The notes under the pieces were generated by a model. It was given only the letters and a program-made list of their open reading frames with translations, was not told where the DNA came from and did not search any database. A stretch of DNA of 64,000 bases from NCBI GenBank assembly GCA_022457155.1, contig JAJGOT010000242.1, forward strand, positions 247,501 through 311,500, read 5' to 3'. Position numbers and translations under genes: made by a program. The stretch's first letter is position 1. Each line of letters begins with the position of its first letter. This stretch comes from Cladopsammia gracilis. Taxonomy: Eukaryota; Cnidaria; Anthozoa; Scleractinia; Dendrophylliidae. This document shows positions 42,197 to 53,415 of this stretch, piece after piece.

Positions 42197-43675
42197 CCCG
42201 GGGGTGCTCGTCGCACCTTTTAGGGTTGCAGATTGGTACCACTTGGGGTACTTAAATGTAAAATGACCACAGTTAGAATTATCGCGGTACAATTTAGCGG
42301 AGCACTTGCCCGGCCGAAGGCCCGGCTGCGCAGCCCCATACTCAGAACCCATGCCCGTCATTTTTCATGGTCATGGTTAGCGGAATGTTTCGCGGGCGCG
42401 TTGTGTGCCCGCCGCCCGCCGCCCTCCGTACGCTTTCGGCTAGCTCGCGGGCGCGTATGACTTTGGAAAACATGTGCGTACGACGTCATCAACATCCGGG
42501 ATCTTTGAGGCTTTGTTTTTCGCGCGGCTACACAGCCGTCAGCTCGATAAACACTTTAAAAGTTGGATCTTTCGCAGTGTTTAGTGGGGCAGTAAAGTCG
42601 CTATTTCCCTGCATTCTTTGCGGTTTGCTACTCAAGACAGGGATACTAAATAAGGGATACTCAGAAGCCGCTTTAGTGGAAAAAGAAGAGCTTTAAGGGA
42701 TAAAATCTTGCTTTGAGGACCTTCATACGTTTATATCAATGCGGGAGATGTTTGTTTTTATTACGGATTTCAGAACCAACGCGGAGATTTAAAGAATTTT
42801 CAAGCAAGCGAGGGACTTAAAGGTAAAACAAATTACATTTTTCGATGGGTATAATCTTGATATCAATCTGTGATTGACTTTTTATTTGTGTTCTCGTTAG
42901 TTTTGGAGAATTGTTTATAAACGTGTAGCTTAATTCGGTTGTATTAATTTCCTGAATTTCGTCGAAGACACGGCTCGGCCTCGATGCGCTATAAATGTAC
43001 GCGTTTTGCTTTTAAACATAAACTAATGGAGATTTCAATAAAATTTTTCGAAAGAAGATTGTGTTGTCCATTTTTAAGTGTTTGTTCATTCATTACATAG
43101 ATTGAAAAGCGATTTTATGTCAGCAAAACAAGACTTAGATTTTATACTCGCGTCGCCTTATGCAAATATGTTTGTGTATTTTTGCATTTTTGATTTCCAA
43201 ATCAGTTTCTCGGGCATTTTTTGACAAGCAACAACTGTATTTTATTCGGAAAATAGTCGTAATAGTTATTCTAGACAGAGAAAAAGTTGTTTTGTGAACT
43301 TTTGTACGGTCTAAATGTACTGTGCAGACGGTCGGGTAATAACCTTACTGTTTTTGAGAATTGCTAAAATTGAAAAATAGCCCGGACGTCAATCTTAATT
43401 CTTGTGCTCCCGACCTTTCACCTTAGTTAAGTTTCACCTTAGTTTATAAGCTTGTTCAAAGTGCTACGCTGTTAGGCTCAGCCTATCTTAGCCGAAAAAA
43501 TATGACACGTGTTGTTTGAGAATTTCTCTTAGGGGTAACAAATCGTTTGAGCCATACCCATCAAACAAGATTCTGGTACCTTTTAGGGTGTTTTTCGAAA
43601 ATTTCCGACGAGCACTCCCATCATTTTTATAGGGGAGTTCCCCCCACTTCCCCCCCCCCCCCCCCCCGAGCCCGA
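42197..43675. mobile_element. G/C-run MITE family element holding the 1.2-kb repeat
   Basis: The left end is CCCGGGGGTGCTCGTCG with CACCTTTTAGGG and the right end has CCTTTTAGGGTG, CGACGAGCACTCCC, GGGGAGTTCCCCCC and a C-run. The ends are inverted relative to each other. The 42294-43490 repeat lies inside, so this element was in place first. Confidence 0.65.
42294..43490 (+). mobile_element. 1.2-kb non-coding repeat, copy B
   Basis: It is the inverse counterpart of 19045-20277, here with the GC-rich end on the left (AGCGGAGCACTTGCCCGGCC, CGCGGGCGCG, GACGTCATC) and the GGTGAAA-type end on the right (GCTGTTAGGC). The CpG-rich 250 bp and the A/T-rich remainder could represent promoter and body of a solo LTR, but no other LTR parts are visible. 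Confidence 0.75.
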
Positions 43676-45663
43676 TATGAGATCTGTAAGTAACACAAGA
43701 ACAGTATACCATTGTACCCGCGCGATATATGGGTAAAATTAAACAAATAGAAAACACTCAAATGAAAATAACTAAAAAAAAAATAGAAAAATATATTTAT
43801 TTTAAAATCTTCAACCGACGTTTCACTAATCTGTCTACATTCTACATATCTGTGCACTTTTGAATAAATTTTAAACGTGTTACATGTGCATGACCGCAGC
43901 CGTATGTTAATTGCCATTGTAGTCATTGTACTATGAAAAGAATTTTCACGATCGCTTTGGACCATGCAGGCATGGCAAACGTGTTGTTTCAAAAGTGCAC
44001 AAATATGTAGAATGTAGACAAAATAGAAAGTCCTGAAATAAACCAGCTGTCAACAAATAATACGGCAAGGAAACTTTGGAAGACGAATGCAAAAGTCCCC
44101 TATACTTTTAATTTTATTTCGCGCCCTTAAAATGATTCAATGCACTTGAAATTTGCAGAGATGGTGCATTACATGTACAACTTTAGATCAAAAAATGTTA
44201 AAAAAAATTCATCGACTAGTTTTTAAATAAACGCTTCCCTAACAAACGTGTTACTTCTGTGAGTAGAATGAGCATATTTAAGGCATTGCTTCTGATCACA
44301 TCAACTGAAATCTAGTAAAGCAAACAGGATGCAACCTTCAAGGAATGTAGTTTTATGGCACATAAATAAAATATGGTGAAAATATTGTTTCAATTTGTCA
44401 GGAAAACGCTGTCATCGACGAAATAACAGAAAGTAATGCGAATTTTCAAATTTTGATTGAAAATATTCAACCAAATTTTATTCGAAAACGCTCTCAGAAT
44501 TTTTTCAAACTTTGCAGTCTGGAAGACATACATCTAGACTATAAGCGGCATACAGTCGTTTTAAAAGATTAGGTCTAGATGTTGAGAAAATTACTAATAT
44601 GCAAAAACCATGACGTCATCAGATCGTTGTTATGGTAACACTGATGTCAATCAAATCTACCTTTTTGGAAAGTTCATTTCATCTCTAGTATATGTGTGAA
44701 GCAGCTTGCCTGACCGAGCTCGGACAGTGAAGTATCAGCCGTTCAAAGTTGGAGTGTTATGTCGCCAAAAAAACCAGTCGAGCCACCTTAATAGTTTACA
44801 AATGTACAAAAAATTGTCTACAATGAACATGTGTTTCGACAAGAGCAGAATGGCCTCTGGTTTAAATTTTTCCGATATCGTTGGAAAATTACTAATTTCA
44901 TTACAAAACAGTTTTATTTGCATTTTTATAGTAGTATTGAGCAATTTAGATTTAGAGTATTGTGCAACTCAAGTTTTGTTTACAAACAACGGTATATTTA
45001 CAATATTCTTGCTGGTCTAAGACGTTTTTACTTTCAACATCAAAGATTATCAATTTTTACCTTGCTTTTATCTACCAAACGTCATTTAAGGTCACATCCT
45101 GTGTATCTTACCCATACACCCAAAAGTAAATAAGAATGGTTGCGGTGAGATCAGAAGATATAATCAGAAAAGCACGTCAGGCAGTATTTTTGGGCCTCCC
45201 TCGCGAAGCGAAAGAAGAGGACCGTGATGGGCCCAAAGACGTCAAAGACGTCAAGGAATCCAACCGCGTCACCAGATCCTTCTCGACTTTCAAAAATGGC
45301 AGGGCGGGTGGAGAAACTAAAATACTCCTACAACTATGGAGTATTTTGCCTCGTGTGACATGATAAAATGCTGTCTTCAGAGGTTATTTCCGGCGATTGA
45401 CAGTCAAATTTGTTTTGCTGCAATCTAAAACCCCGTTTCACGCGGTAACAAGACATTTCCATGATTATAATTGGAGCATCCGCGCGTCCGCACGCCCCCG
45501 CCATTTTCGGGGACGAGGTTGAGCCGGTGAAACAATCGGTATAGAAGCGCCCGGAAGGACCGCGGGTAGTCCTCACAAAAAGCGAAAAGGACCAAGAGAA
45601 GGATTTATGGAGGGAACTTTGTAAATATCTGCAACAACGGACAATACAAAGGAGCTGGACCCT
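43676..45663. other. No gene recognised
   Basis: Frames here lack family features. Bases about 44894-45030 repeat part of 38036-38172. Around 45450-45560 the sequence is CpG-richer (CGCGCGTCCGCACGC), which may be a small promoter-like island or another repeat. Confidence 0.4.
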
Positions 45664-46040
45664 GGGGTCAATTCAATAAAACTTTTACAAGTGTAATTTA
45701 CATTGTTTCAGAAGTTGAAAACAATAGCTACACTTGTAAATTAAAGAAACGGCAAACTGATCCTTACGGCAGAAAAACAGAAGCAGAAGCAGAAGCAAAT
45801 AAAATAAAATAAAATAAAAGTGGAATATAATAGTGCCCAATATTTCGCTTTGTAAAGCTTCTTCAGGGGCTAGCACTATAAATGATTACAACTGTAAAAC
45901 CGTTATACAAGTGGTTTTGAAAAAACTAAAGAATAACAAAAAAAAAATGAATTTGATTGGCGAAGGGTTTGACGGGTGATAAACTAAACTGACTAGTGAT
46001 GAGAAAGTTAATAAAGTAAAAGTTTTATTGAATTGACCCC
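45664..46040. mobile_element. MITE with GGGGTCAATTCAATAAAA ends
   Basis: The ends GGGGTCAATTCAATAAAACT and AGTTTTATTGAATTGACCCC are perfect inverted repeats of at least 20 bp. The interior has an AAAAT run (about 45797-45819) and a CTTCTTCAGGGGCTAG motif. It is 377 bp with no coding capacity. Confidence 0.88.
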
Positions 46041-48300
46041 GGGTGAATCTAGTCAGCTAGCAAAATCTAATGAAGCAAGGCTTCCTGTACAACTGGGATT
46101 ATATTTCTTCTGGGAATAAAAATGACTACGAGAAAAATGTTACAATTCACTTTATCTGCGTTGAAGTCACTGTTCTTGTAGTCCATTTTTGATTTGTAAT
46201 TCGCCAAGCACCGAATAAGATTTTATCGCTGTTATTCCACTGAAACCTGGTAGCCGCCATCTTGTTTCATTGAAAACAAATCATTGCGTATGCCCAAGGG
46301 CACTTTACTACTCAGGTGACCTCGCTTTTCAGCCTTGGCTGAAATTTCAGTCTGATTATATGAGAAGTTCAAGCAAGTAACCGTGGACGACAATCTACCC
46401 TGCTGGTGTACGCTGGATCAAACTGGTGATCTGATCGGTTTAACAAGTGAAAATTATCGTATACCAAGCAAAGACCAATACAACGTAGGTAAAATATTTA
46501 AAGGTGTACTATATTTCGGCTGGCCAAACCAGCTTTCTTCAGGTACAATGAGGTAAAATTTACATTGGCTTTTTATATAAGATGATATGTGTACGTAACA
46601 ACGGAAATACGTAGGGCTACGCCTAGAAAAATAAAATGATAGACAGAAATAAAACTAGCATGAGGTTTTTCAGCCCGTTTTCCCGGGCTGAAACTTTTTT
46701 TCATGTAATCGCAAACGTTGTTTTAACAAGATTTGTTCAAGAAACCGGGCTGAAATTTCAGCCCGCCTTACCGGGCTGAAATTTCAGCCCGGGCTTAAAT
46801 TCACCATGTAATCGGCCTCTGGATTATAACGTTTTCTTATTTTCATCTTCTATTCTTTTGTTTCTTGATGATTTGAATTGTAACGTTTTCAGTGTAGTCT
46901 TGCAGTCATTTTTATTACATGGAGACCATGAAGAAGACACGCTATGCCTGACTAAATGTTGAACAGAAGAAATATATATTATTCGAACTGTACAGTTTGC
47001 CTTGCTTCATTAAATTTTTACGGGGAGCGCAAAGGATCAAGGGATGGTTTCACGGAAATCACACGTGAGAGCGCCTCCGAAAGGGCAGAGGCGTCTGGGT
47101 AGACGAAGCACAGCTACTTCGTGACTTATTGCTAATTTCATCAACATGTAACGATTAATTTTCGATCGTTTCGAAGAAACCTATTATCAAGACAACACGA
47201 GCTCTGACTTCTGAAATTCGCGGAAAGGATTCTAAGCGTCTGACGCTCAGACTCAAGTATAAAATACGGTTAGTAACTTTTGCGTTTGAGTGGGGGAGAG
47301 GGGGTGGTAAAGTCTTCACAAGCCTAGAGGCTCACTGCGAGAAGTGACCGCCAGTATTACTACTCCCCCCCCCCCCCCCCCCTGGATGGGATGCTAGTCC
47401 ATCGCTTTGAGTGTGTGAAGGAAACTATAAAGTGTGACTAAATTCAAATGAAAGCTGCTGCTTTTAAGAGTAAAAGTTATCTGTTTGCGCATCAGCCGAA
47501 CAGATGCTTTCGAGCACTGAATAACAGTGATTGTAGTGAAAATAACAAAGATGGAATTTTTGGTATTTCTTTGGTAGTCGTACGCATTATTCCATGCACC
47601 AAGACAACCAGAAAAAGTCATTTTACGAACTTTTTGTAAACCTTCTTAACGAGTTATCTTTTCCCAAGTAAAAAAAAAAAGAACAAACTGTATATTTGAA
47701 AATATGAATCACGTAGAGCAGTAAACGTACAAACTGATAACATCTTAAAATAATAGGATGTCAAATTCACTGACATTTGTTTAAAATTGTTATCATTCCC
47801 TAAGTGCAAAAATGTACTCGGGACGTGATGGATTTTGCAGAACTTTACGTAGAAATCATTTCATGATGGACATGTAAACTCCACGATTGAAAAGACCCTA
47901 ATTTTGTCCACACATAATAAGTTATTTGTTATTTGATGAATTTGTAATTCCATGCCACGTACTCACAAGATACTAAACATCTACACGCTTCAATTATGAC
48001 AGAAATTGAACTTAAACTTGAAGAGCTCAGAGATACGAAATATCGACATACGCATCATGCTATACAAAAGATTCACCGAAGCAAGAAAATGCAAAAACAA
48101 TTGTTTTATCCGTTAGATAAACAGAAATATTAGGGTGCCACATTCCTGCTGTGAAATGCATTATAGCCTTTACATCTGCAGTTATTTTAAAGAGTCAGTG
48201 AAATACACAGTATGACGTTTGCTTACGGCTATGACATGAGTTGACATGCGACTTGCCACACGACTCGTTTCGTGCAAATCAAACCTGTCGTATAGTATAA
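46041..48300. other. No gene; palindromic repeats and short MITE fragments
   Basis: Around 46512 a piece with GGCTGGCCAAACCAGC echoes the 1806-2104 palindrome. At 46660-46815 there is a block with two copies of the palindrome GGGCTGAAATTTCAGCCC (46747-46764, 46773-46790) between ATGTAATCG motifs, probably a small MITE. A C-run lies at 47366-47382. No gene is supported. Confidence 0.5.
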
Positions 48301-48624
48301 GGGGTGGCGAATGGTACGTTCAAAATCGTGGGTCTCGGAAAATTTTGGTTAAGTCTCAAAGTCTCGTTTGGCTGGTGCTTTTTCTGTCTCGGAGTCTCGG
48401 ATTTTTTTCCCTCGAGGTCCCGGAGTCTCGGACACTTTTGTCAAGCATTCTCATTCTTCATCCTTGTTTGTTGTTTGATAGGTGATTCGGATATTTTTGG
48501 CACTGAGTCTCGGGCTCGGTTTTTTCCCGCATTGGGTCTCGGGCTCGGATTTTATAACGTAGCTGTGGTCTTGGTCTCGGATTTTGAAACAAGGGCGAAT
48601 CTCGGATTTACCATTCGCCACCCC
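48301..48624. mobile_element. hAT-like MITE rich in GTCTCGG
   Basis: The inverted ends are GGGGTGGCGAATGGTA and TACCATTCGCCACCCC. They are flanked by TAGTATAA on the left and TAGTATAT on the right (seven of eight bases equal). The interior holds about ten GTCTCGG/TCTCGGA motifs, all in one orientation. Open frames across it are spurious. Confidence 0.85.
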
Positions 48625-48894
48625 TAGTATATGATGTGCGCGTTTATGAAAAATGTTGTACATGCAATCGTAAATAAGTCGTAGGTTTGATTTGTAATCG
48701 TGTTGTGAGTATGACATGAAAAGGCCAAAAAACGTACAGAATAGACCTCATTATTTTACCAGAAAAGGCGTCGACTTTAAACCAAATTCTTCCTAAAAAG
48801 GACTTGAAAGCGAAATGTGTGGAAAACAGATCAAAGTAATAAAGCAAATAATTTCCGGTGTGAATTGTAGAGGACACGGTACATCCAACCAAGC
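48625..48894. other. Short unassigned stretch next to the THAP remnant
   Basis: No separate gene is visible. On the minus strand this lies downstream of the THAP stop. Confidence 0.35.
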
Positions 48895-49133
48895 TCACCG
48901 CTTTTCAGGATTCTTCTCATAATGTCTCCTTCTAATATAATTTTTCACTAGCTTCAGAACCCGTGTAAATTCTGGTGAAGAGAAATCTTCTGGCTTAAAA
49001 TGCTTCGAACATATCACTGATGTTTTCGATGGCTCCCACTCCCCGATGGCGCGTTTTAGCTTGAAGAAGATAGCCCATCTCTTCCTTCGTTTCTTGTGTT
49101 ACTGCAATCAGCAGCAACGCACCTAGTTGGCAT
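48895..49133 (-). pseudogene. THAP-type zinc finger domain, frameshifted
   Basis: The minus strand starts with ATG and MPTRCVAADCSNTRNEG, the N-terminal C-x4-C of a THAP domain. In another frame it continues KRWAIFFKLKRA, WEPSKTSVICSKHFKPEDF (the second pair, C-x2-H) and a basic helix-like tail ending RRHYEKNPEKR before a stop. THAP domains bind DNA through a C2CH zinc site and occur in transcription factors and in P-element-like transposases. Here about 31 residues separate the second cysteine and the third, below the usual 35 or more, and the frame changes in between. The segment that usually carries the conserved proline is therefore missing. A processed or transposon-derived fragment is likely. 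An unnoticed intron seems unlikely because the gap has no room for one. Confidence 0.65.
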
Positions 49134-50064
49134 TTTACTAGCTGTTTAATTTGCTCTTCGCTAACTCTCAAAGAATGCGACTTCTGCATCTGACGTCACG
49201 TTACGTCACCAAAATTCACTAGATACCTGCCCCTCCTTGGCACACGGACGTGAACCAAAATGTATCCGATTTTCGGTGCGATTTTCCTTATTTCACCCGG
49301 GCATAAAAACTGAAGGATTTAACCAAATCAAAACATTTTGCGCACAAATACTCTAGGGTTTAGGTACACTTTAAACATCAGAACCACTTAGTTTAGCAAA
49401 CAGGAAACAAAATATAATATAAACACCGACGTGCACCATTGAAAGAAAATATCCCATGAAATTAAAAATAAAAACAATAACTACCCTGAAAAATTAGACC
49501 ACGATTTTGCCAAAATCGCTTGAAACGTGCAAAACTGCACGATTGAAAACGAAACAGTCCGTGACATCACAAGAATGTTCTCAACCCATGATAATTTGGC
49601 CATTTAAAAGATAACAATCGGATGGCTTTTAGCGTTAACTTAATGATGCGAGTTTTAAAAACACTTGACATTCCATAAAATGAATTATAGTCGTGACGTC
49701 AAAAAGAGCACTTTTCTGCTGCCTTATGAAAACTTTTTATTAACAAGAGCGCCCAACTACGTTTAACCCTTCCAATGCCAGGGGAAGCCAAAATCGAGCA
49801 GAATTGGTGAAAAATACCAACATTATTTTTGTAAAACACCGCTTAAAAATGAACAGCATCATACGAAAACTCCACTGTAGAGCATTCATTTGAATGGTCA
49901 CACCGTAAGATTTCATCCAAAGACTATCGAAAAAGTTCAAACCAAATTGTACAGCACAACAGGCAGTACCATTGAAAGTCGTAGAAAAGCACGGCCACAA
50001 CACAACACTGACAAAAAGGAGCAATATAGCAGCTCTCGTAAGGTCTCACACCATTGGTTCGATA
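49134..50064. other. No gene; repeat-family unit in inverse orientation
   Basis: Bases about 49757-49950 are a minus-orientation unit of the TTAACCCTTTCA family (TTTGAATGGTCACACCGTAA). The rest is unassigned. Confidence 0.45.
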
Positions 50065-50446
50065 CTCTTTCGAGAGAATACAACAAACAACAGAAAGAAT
50101 GGCTCCGAGTCCTAAAAACAGAAGCAGCCGCAACGCCTTAGACAATAGAGCTGCTACACTACCGCCCTCTCCATACACTAAATTATACTACACTATACTA
50201 CACAATACTCTTTCGAGAGAACAATACAACAAACAACAGAAAGAATGGCTCGGAGTCCTAAAGACAGAAGCAGCCGCAACACCTTAAACAATAGAGCTGC
50301 TACACTACCGCCCTCTCCTACACTATATTATACTACACTATACTACACAATACTCTTTCGAGAGAACAATACAACAAACAACAGAAAGAATGGCTCGGAG
50401 TCCCAAAAACAGAAGCAGCCGCAACGCCTTAGACAATAGAGCTGCT
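50065..50446 (+). repeat. 143-145-bp tandem repeat, about 2.7 copies
   Basis: Units begin CTCTTTCGAGAGAA at 50065, 50208 and 50353 and contain AACAACAGAAAGAATGGCTC and TAGACAATAGAGCTGCTACA. The copies are over 90 percent alike by eye. A related single fragment occurs inverse at 578-685. The frames through the units keep similar peptides only because the unit lengths are near multiples of three. There is no further sign of coding. Confidence 0.88.
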
Positions 50447-51116
50447 TTTCCACGACAAAAAGGGTACAATTGCAGCAGAATCCCTAAACAGCGCCACACT
50501 GCTTAAGGAGACACTGTACACTGCTTAAGTAACAATCCGCGTAAGAAGTAGGCAACCCAAATGCACGGAATGCAGAAAGGTGTGAATTGTGCTATTGTTG
50601 AAACCGTCCACCTCATTGGCTAAAAATGAAAATCTACCATAACTTCATCAGGCAGTGCATTTATTTATCTCTAGTTTTCTAATTGATTCCCTTTTAGTGA
50701 AAACTATTGTGATTTTTAATGCAACAAAAATTCTATGTGGGGAACATGGAAAATTAGAAGTCTTTCTTGGCCATTGTTTTGGAGTATCACGATTGGATGA
50801 AATCTTGTAACACAAACGAAACATCGCTTTAAAATAAAGTTTCAGTAAATTTTATTTCAAAACCATGTTGTCCATAGGTTGATGTATTCTCAGTACGAAA
50901 ATCTAAACATTCTTATGTGGGGAAAGCGAAATGCAGCGGAACAATAGAGAATTGCCTACTTCTTACACGGATTGTTACTTAATAGCTACAATCTCGGACG
51001 GAATAAAAAGAGGAAGAACACCTCCCCTCCCCCCGATTCAAAGATAGATTCGTGCGAAAACCAAAACGCGCAATTTTCCCATCACTGAACTAGAGGGAGG
51101 GGTGGTATTAATTTTT

Positions 51117-52245
51117 CATTTGAAATGTCCAAGATTGTAGCATTCGAATGGTAACACTTAGGATTTCATCATTGGACTTAAAAATAGCACCACATAGTAC
51201 TCAAGGTTTAATTTCTTTTCTGATATTAAAAATCCATTTAACCATATCATGATGGAAATTTGTAGAACTGATTGCTTATTCATCAGCCTATCTTCCTCTG
51301 CCTGCATAAGTCTTATTTTTTTTTTTCTAAAGAAAAACATTTACACGACTCAAGGTAGTGAAAAAATTAATATTTGGCATGAAAAGTGTTAAAAACAACC
51401 AGGCCATGGGGAAGTAACACACCTTTTTTGGAGAAATTTCAATCGGAGACTCGACAGTTAGAACCGCAATACAACGAATAAAGCGAGATTTCAGACTGGG
51501 CAATACAAGCCGGTATAAAGCGAGATATCAGACTGGGCACTATGGTATAAAGCGCGATATCAGACTGTACAATACAAGGAATAAAGCGAAATATCATCAT
51601 CGAGACATCTGTTGGACGGATGTTGGGCAAATGTTGGAACAAAAATAAAATTTGTGAGCTGAAAACCATTCAAACGGTTAGAAGACCTGTTCAAATGGCG
51701 ACAAAATGTTGGATTAATGTTGGCGAGAATGTCAGTGGAAGCGTTTAAACGCCGTCTTGAAGAAATAATGTTATTTAAATATTATTCGATACTTTCCTCG
51801 CATAAAATAATGTTCATTGGAAAAGATCGGCTTAGTGTAAGAGTTTATTTATCGCTCGCTTCCTTATTGCAGTACAACGAAAAATGAGGCCTCCAGGAAA
51901 AAATACACTAAACAATTAGCGTGATTAGTCTCAGAGCACTGAGATGAACATGAATAATAAGAAAGTGGGAGAAATGTTAACGCGCATTTTATGAGATGAA
52001 ACTTTAGAAATTTGTTCATTCTGTGAAGATGTCTTTAAAAAAGGTAAGAATTTTGCAGACAGTCTTAGATAATCGGGATTAAGCTAAGCTGATCAATATT
52101 ATGCCTTGACAGTCAGTGACAGTTCTACAATTTTCCAGTATGGCGTAAATGGATCTTATCAGAAAAGAAATCAAACCTTGAGTGCTATGTGGTGCTATTT
52201 TTAAGTCCGCGAACGAAATTTATTGTTTAACCATTCAAATGCAAG
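51117..52245. mobile_element. About 1.1-kb element with 130-150-bp inverted arms
   Basis: The left arm (51117-51275) and right arm (52105-52245) are inverse copies, sharing TGCTATGTGGTGCTATTTTT (right) and the complement of it on the left. Both arms belong to the repeat family with ACCATTCAAATG blocks. Between the arms lies a tandem array (51471-51595) and unassigned sequence. Confidence 0.6.
51471..51595 (+). repeat. Short tandem array
   Basis: The unit ATAAAGCGAGATATCAGACT followed by GGGCAATACAAG repeats about 3.5 times with small length changes. Confidence 0.8.
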
Positions 52246-53124
52246 CTATCAAGCAGTGTACGTTTTTGTGGTGCTGTTTGAGGACCTTTGAGGATTATGC
52301 TGTACAAGGTGACTCTATCTTTGTGTCTTGTGTTGTGACCGGTCTAATGTCGCTACAAAGCACTAATTTTCCATATGGCACTGCCTATTGTGTAGTTTAA
52401 TATGGTTCTCACTTTTTACGCCAGTCTTTGGACCAAATCGGCCTAAAGTGTGACTATTGAAATGAAAGCTATTGAGCAGTTCTGACCTGTAATGCTGTTT
52501 ACTACAGTGTATGCTTCACAAGATGGATCTAACTTTTGAGCCCGTGCACAAAATCCTAAAGTGTGACCTTTCAAATGAAAGCTATTGAGCCGTACTTTCC
52601 TGTGCTTTTCTTTATTATGCTACACAAGGTGGTTCTAACTTTTGAATCCGTGCACAAAATCCTAAAATGCGACCATTCAAATGAAAAGCTGATGAGCATT
52701 ATATTTACCGATGGTGCTGTTCTTTTCAATCATCCGGGAGTACCTGAAAATTTTCAAATATTCTACCATTTGTCTATGTTGCCAGTCATTGTATTAATCC
52801 GACGGATTAGATTATATCAAGAGAAGGAAATAGAGACCACTGCGATGCAAGATACCGAAGTGTGGCCATTTTGACGCTTTCTGGATCAGTTTTATGTCTG
52901 ATTCAGATTTCACGCAGTTTGCTAAAATAATTGCATTTTGAGAATAATGTCCGATTTATCAAGTTAAGCCACATTTTATATAGTTGAAACGTACATGAAT
53001 TGGATTTTACAACGTGAAATTCAGACATAACAGTTTAAAAGGTTACACACTTTCCTTTTAAAATAAAAAGTCTATGCAGGTTAATCTGCTACGCTGATTT
53101 TTCGTTATCAGTATCAGCTTCCCT
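52246..53124 (+). repeat. Degenerate tandem of the ACCATTCAAATG repeat
   Basis: Monomers of about 104-113 bp start near 52441, 52554 and 52658 (CTAAAGTGTGACC, TTCAAATGAAAGCTATTGAG, TTCTAACTTTTGA, AAAATCCTAAA). They form a small decaying array up to about 52700. The rest to 53124 is unassigned. A 103-codon frame across the array is not a gene. Confidence 0.7.
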
Positions 53125-53415
53125 TAACTTAACCCTTTCAATCCCAGAGTCAATTATGGAGACATTTAGCTAATTTTTAAGTCGACGAAATCCTATGGTG
53201 TGACCATTCAAATGATACCTCTTCAGCAGTACTTTTGCATGGTACCATTTGTTCTAACTTTTGAGTCTGTGGATGAAATCCTATGGTGTGACCATTCAAA
53301 TGAAACCTCTTCTGCAGTACTTTTGCATGGTACCATGTGTTTTTCAATATTTTACAAAATGAAATTTGGTATTTTTATTGAATTTTGTTATTTGGCACTG
53401 TTGAGAGATTAAGGA
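53125..53415 (+). repeat. TTAACCCTTTCA-family unit with internal 88-bp duplication
   Basis: It starts TTAACCCTTTCAATCCCAG and ends near TTGAGAGATTAAG, an inverse of the start. Inside, an 88-base segment (ATCCTATGGTGTGACCATTC onward, at 53190 and 53278) is present twice. This copy shows best how the family grows by internal duplication. Confidence 0.78.

Noticed and set aside
48246..48627. Two overlapping frames of 79 and 107 codons
   Set aside because: They lie entirely within the GTCTCGG-rich MITE.
49890..50439. Frames with SREQYNKQQKEWLGVLKTEAAATP-like peptides
   Set aside because: They repeat only because the 143-145-bp DNA unit does. The frame shifts between units and stops appear.
51471..51595. 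Possible CRISPR-like array
   Set aside because: Units are contiguous without unique spacers of constant length, and this is animal DNA.
52563..52874. 103-codon frame (+)
   Set aside because: It crosses degenerate ACCATTCAAATG monomers. Similar peptides arise wherever the repeat occurs.
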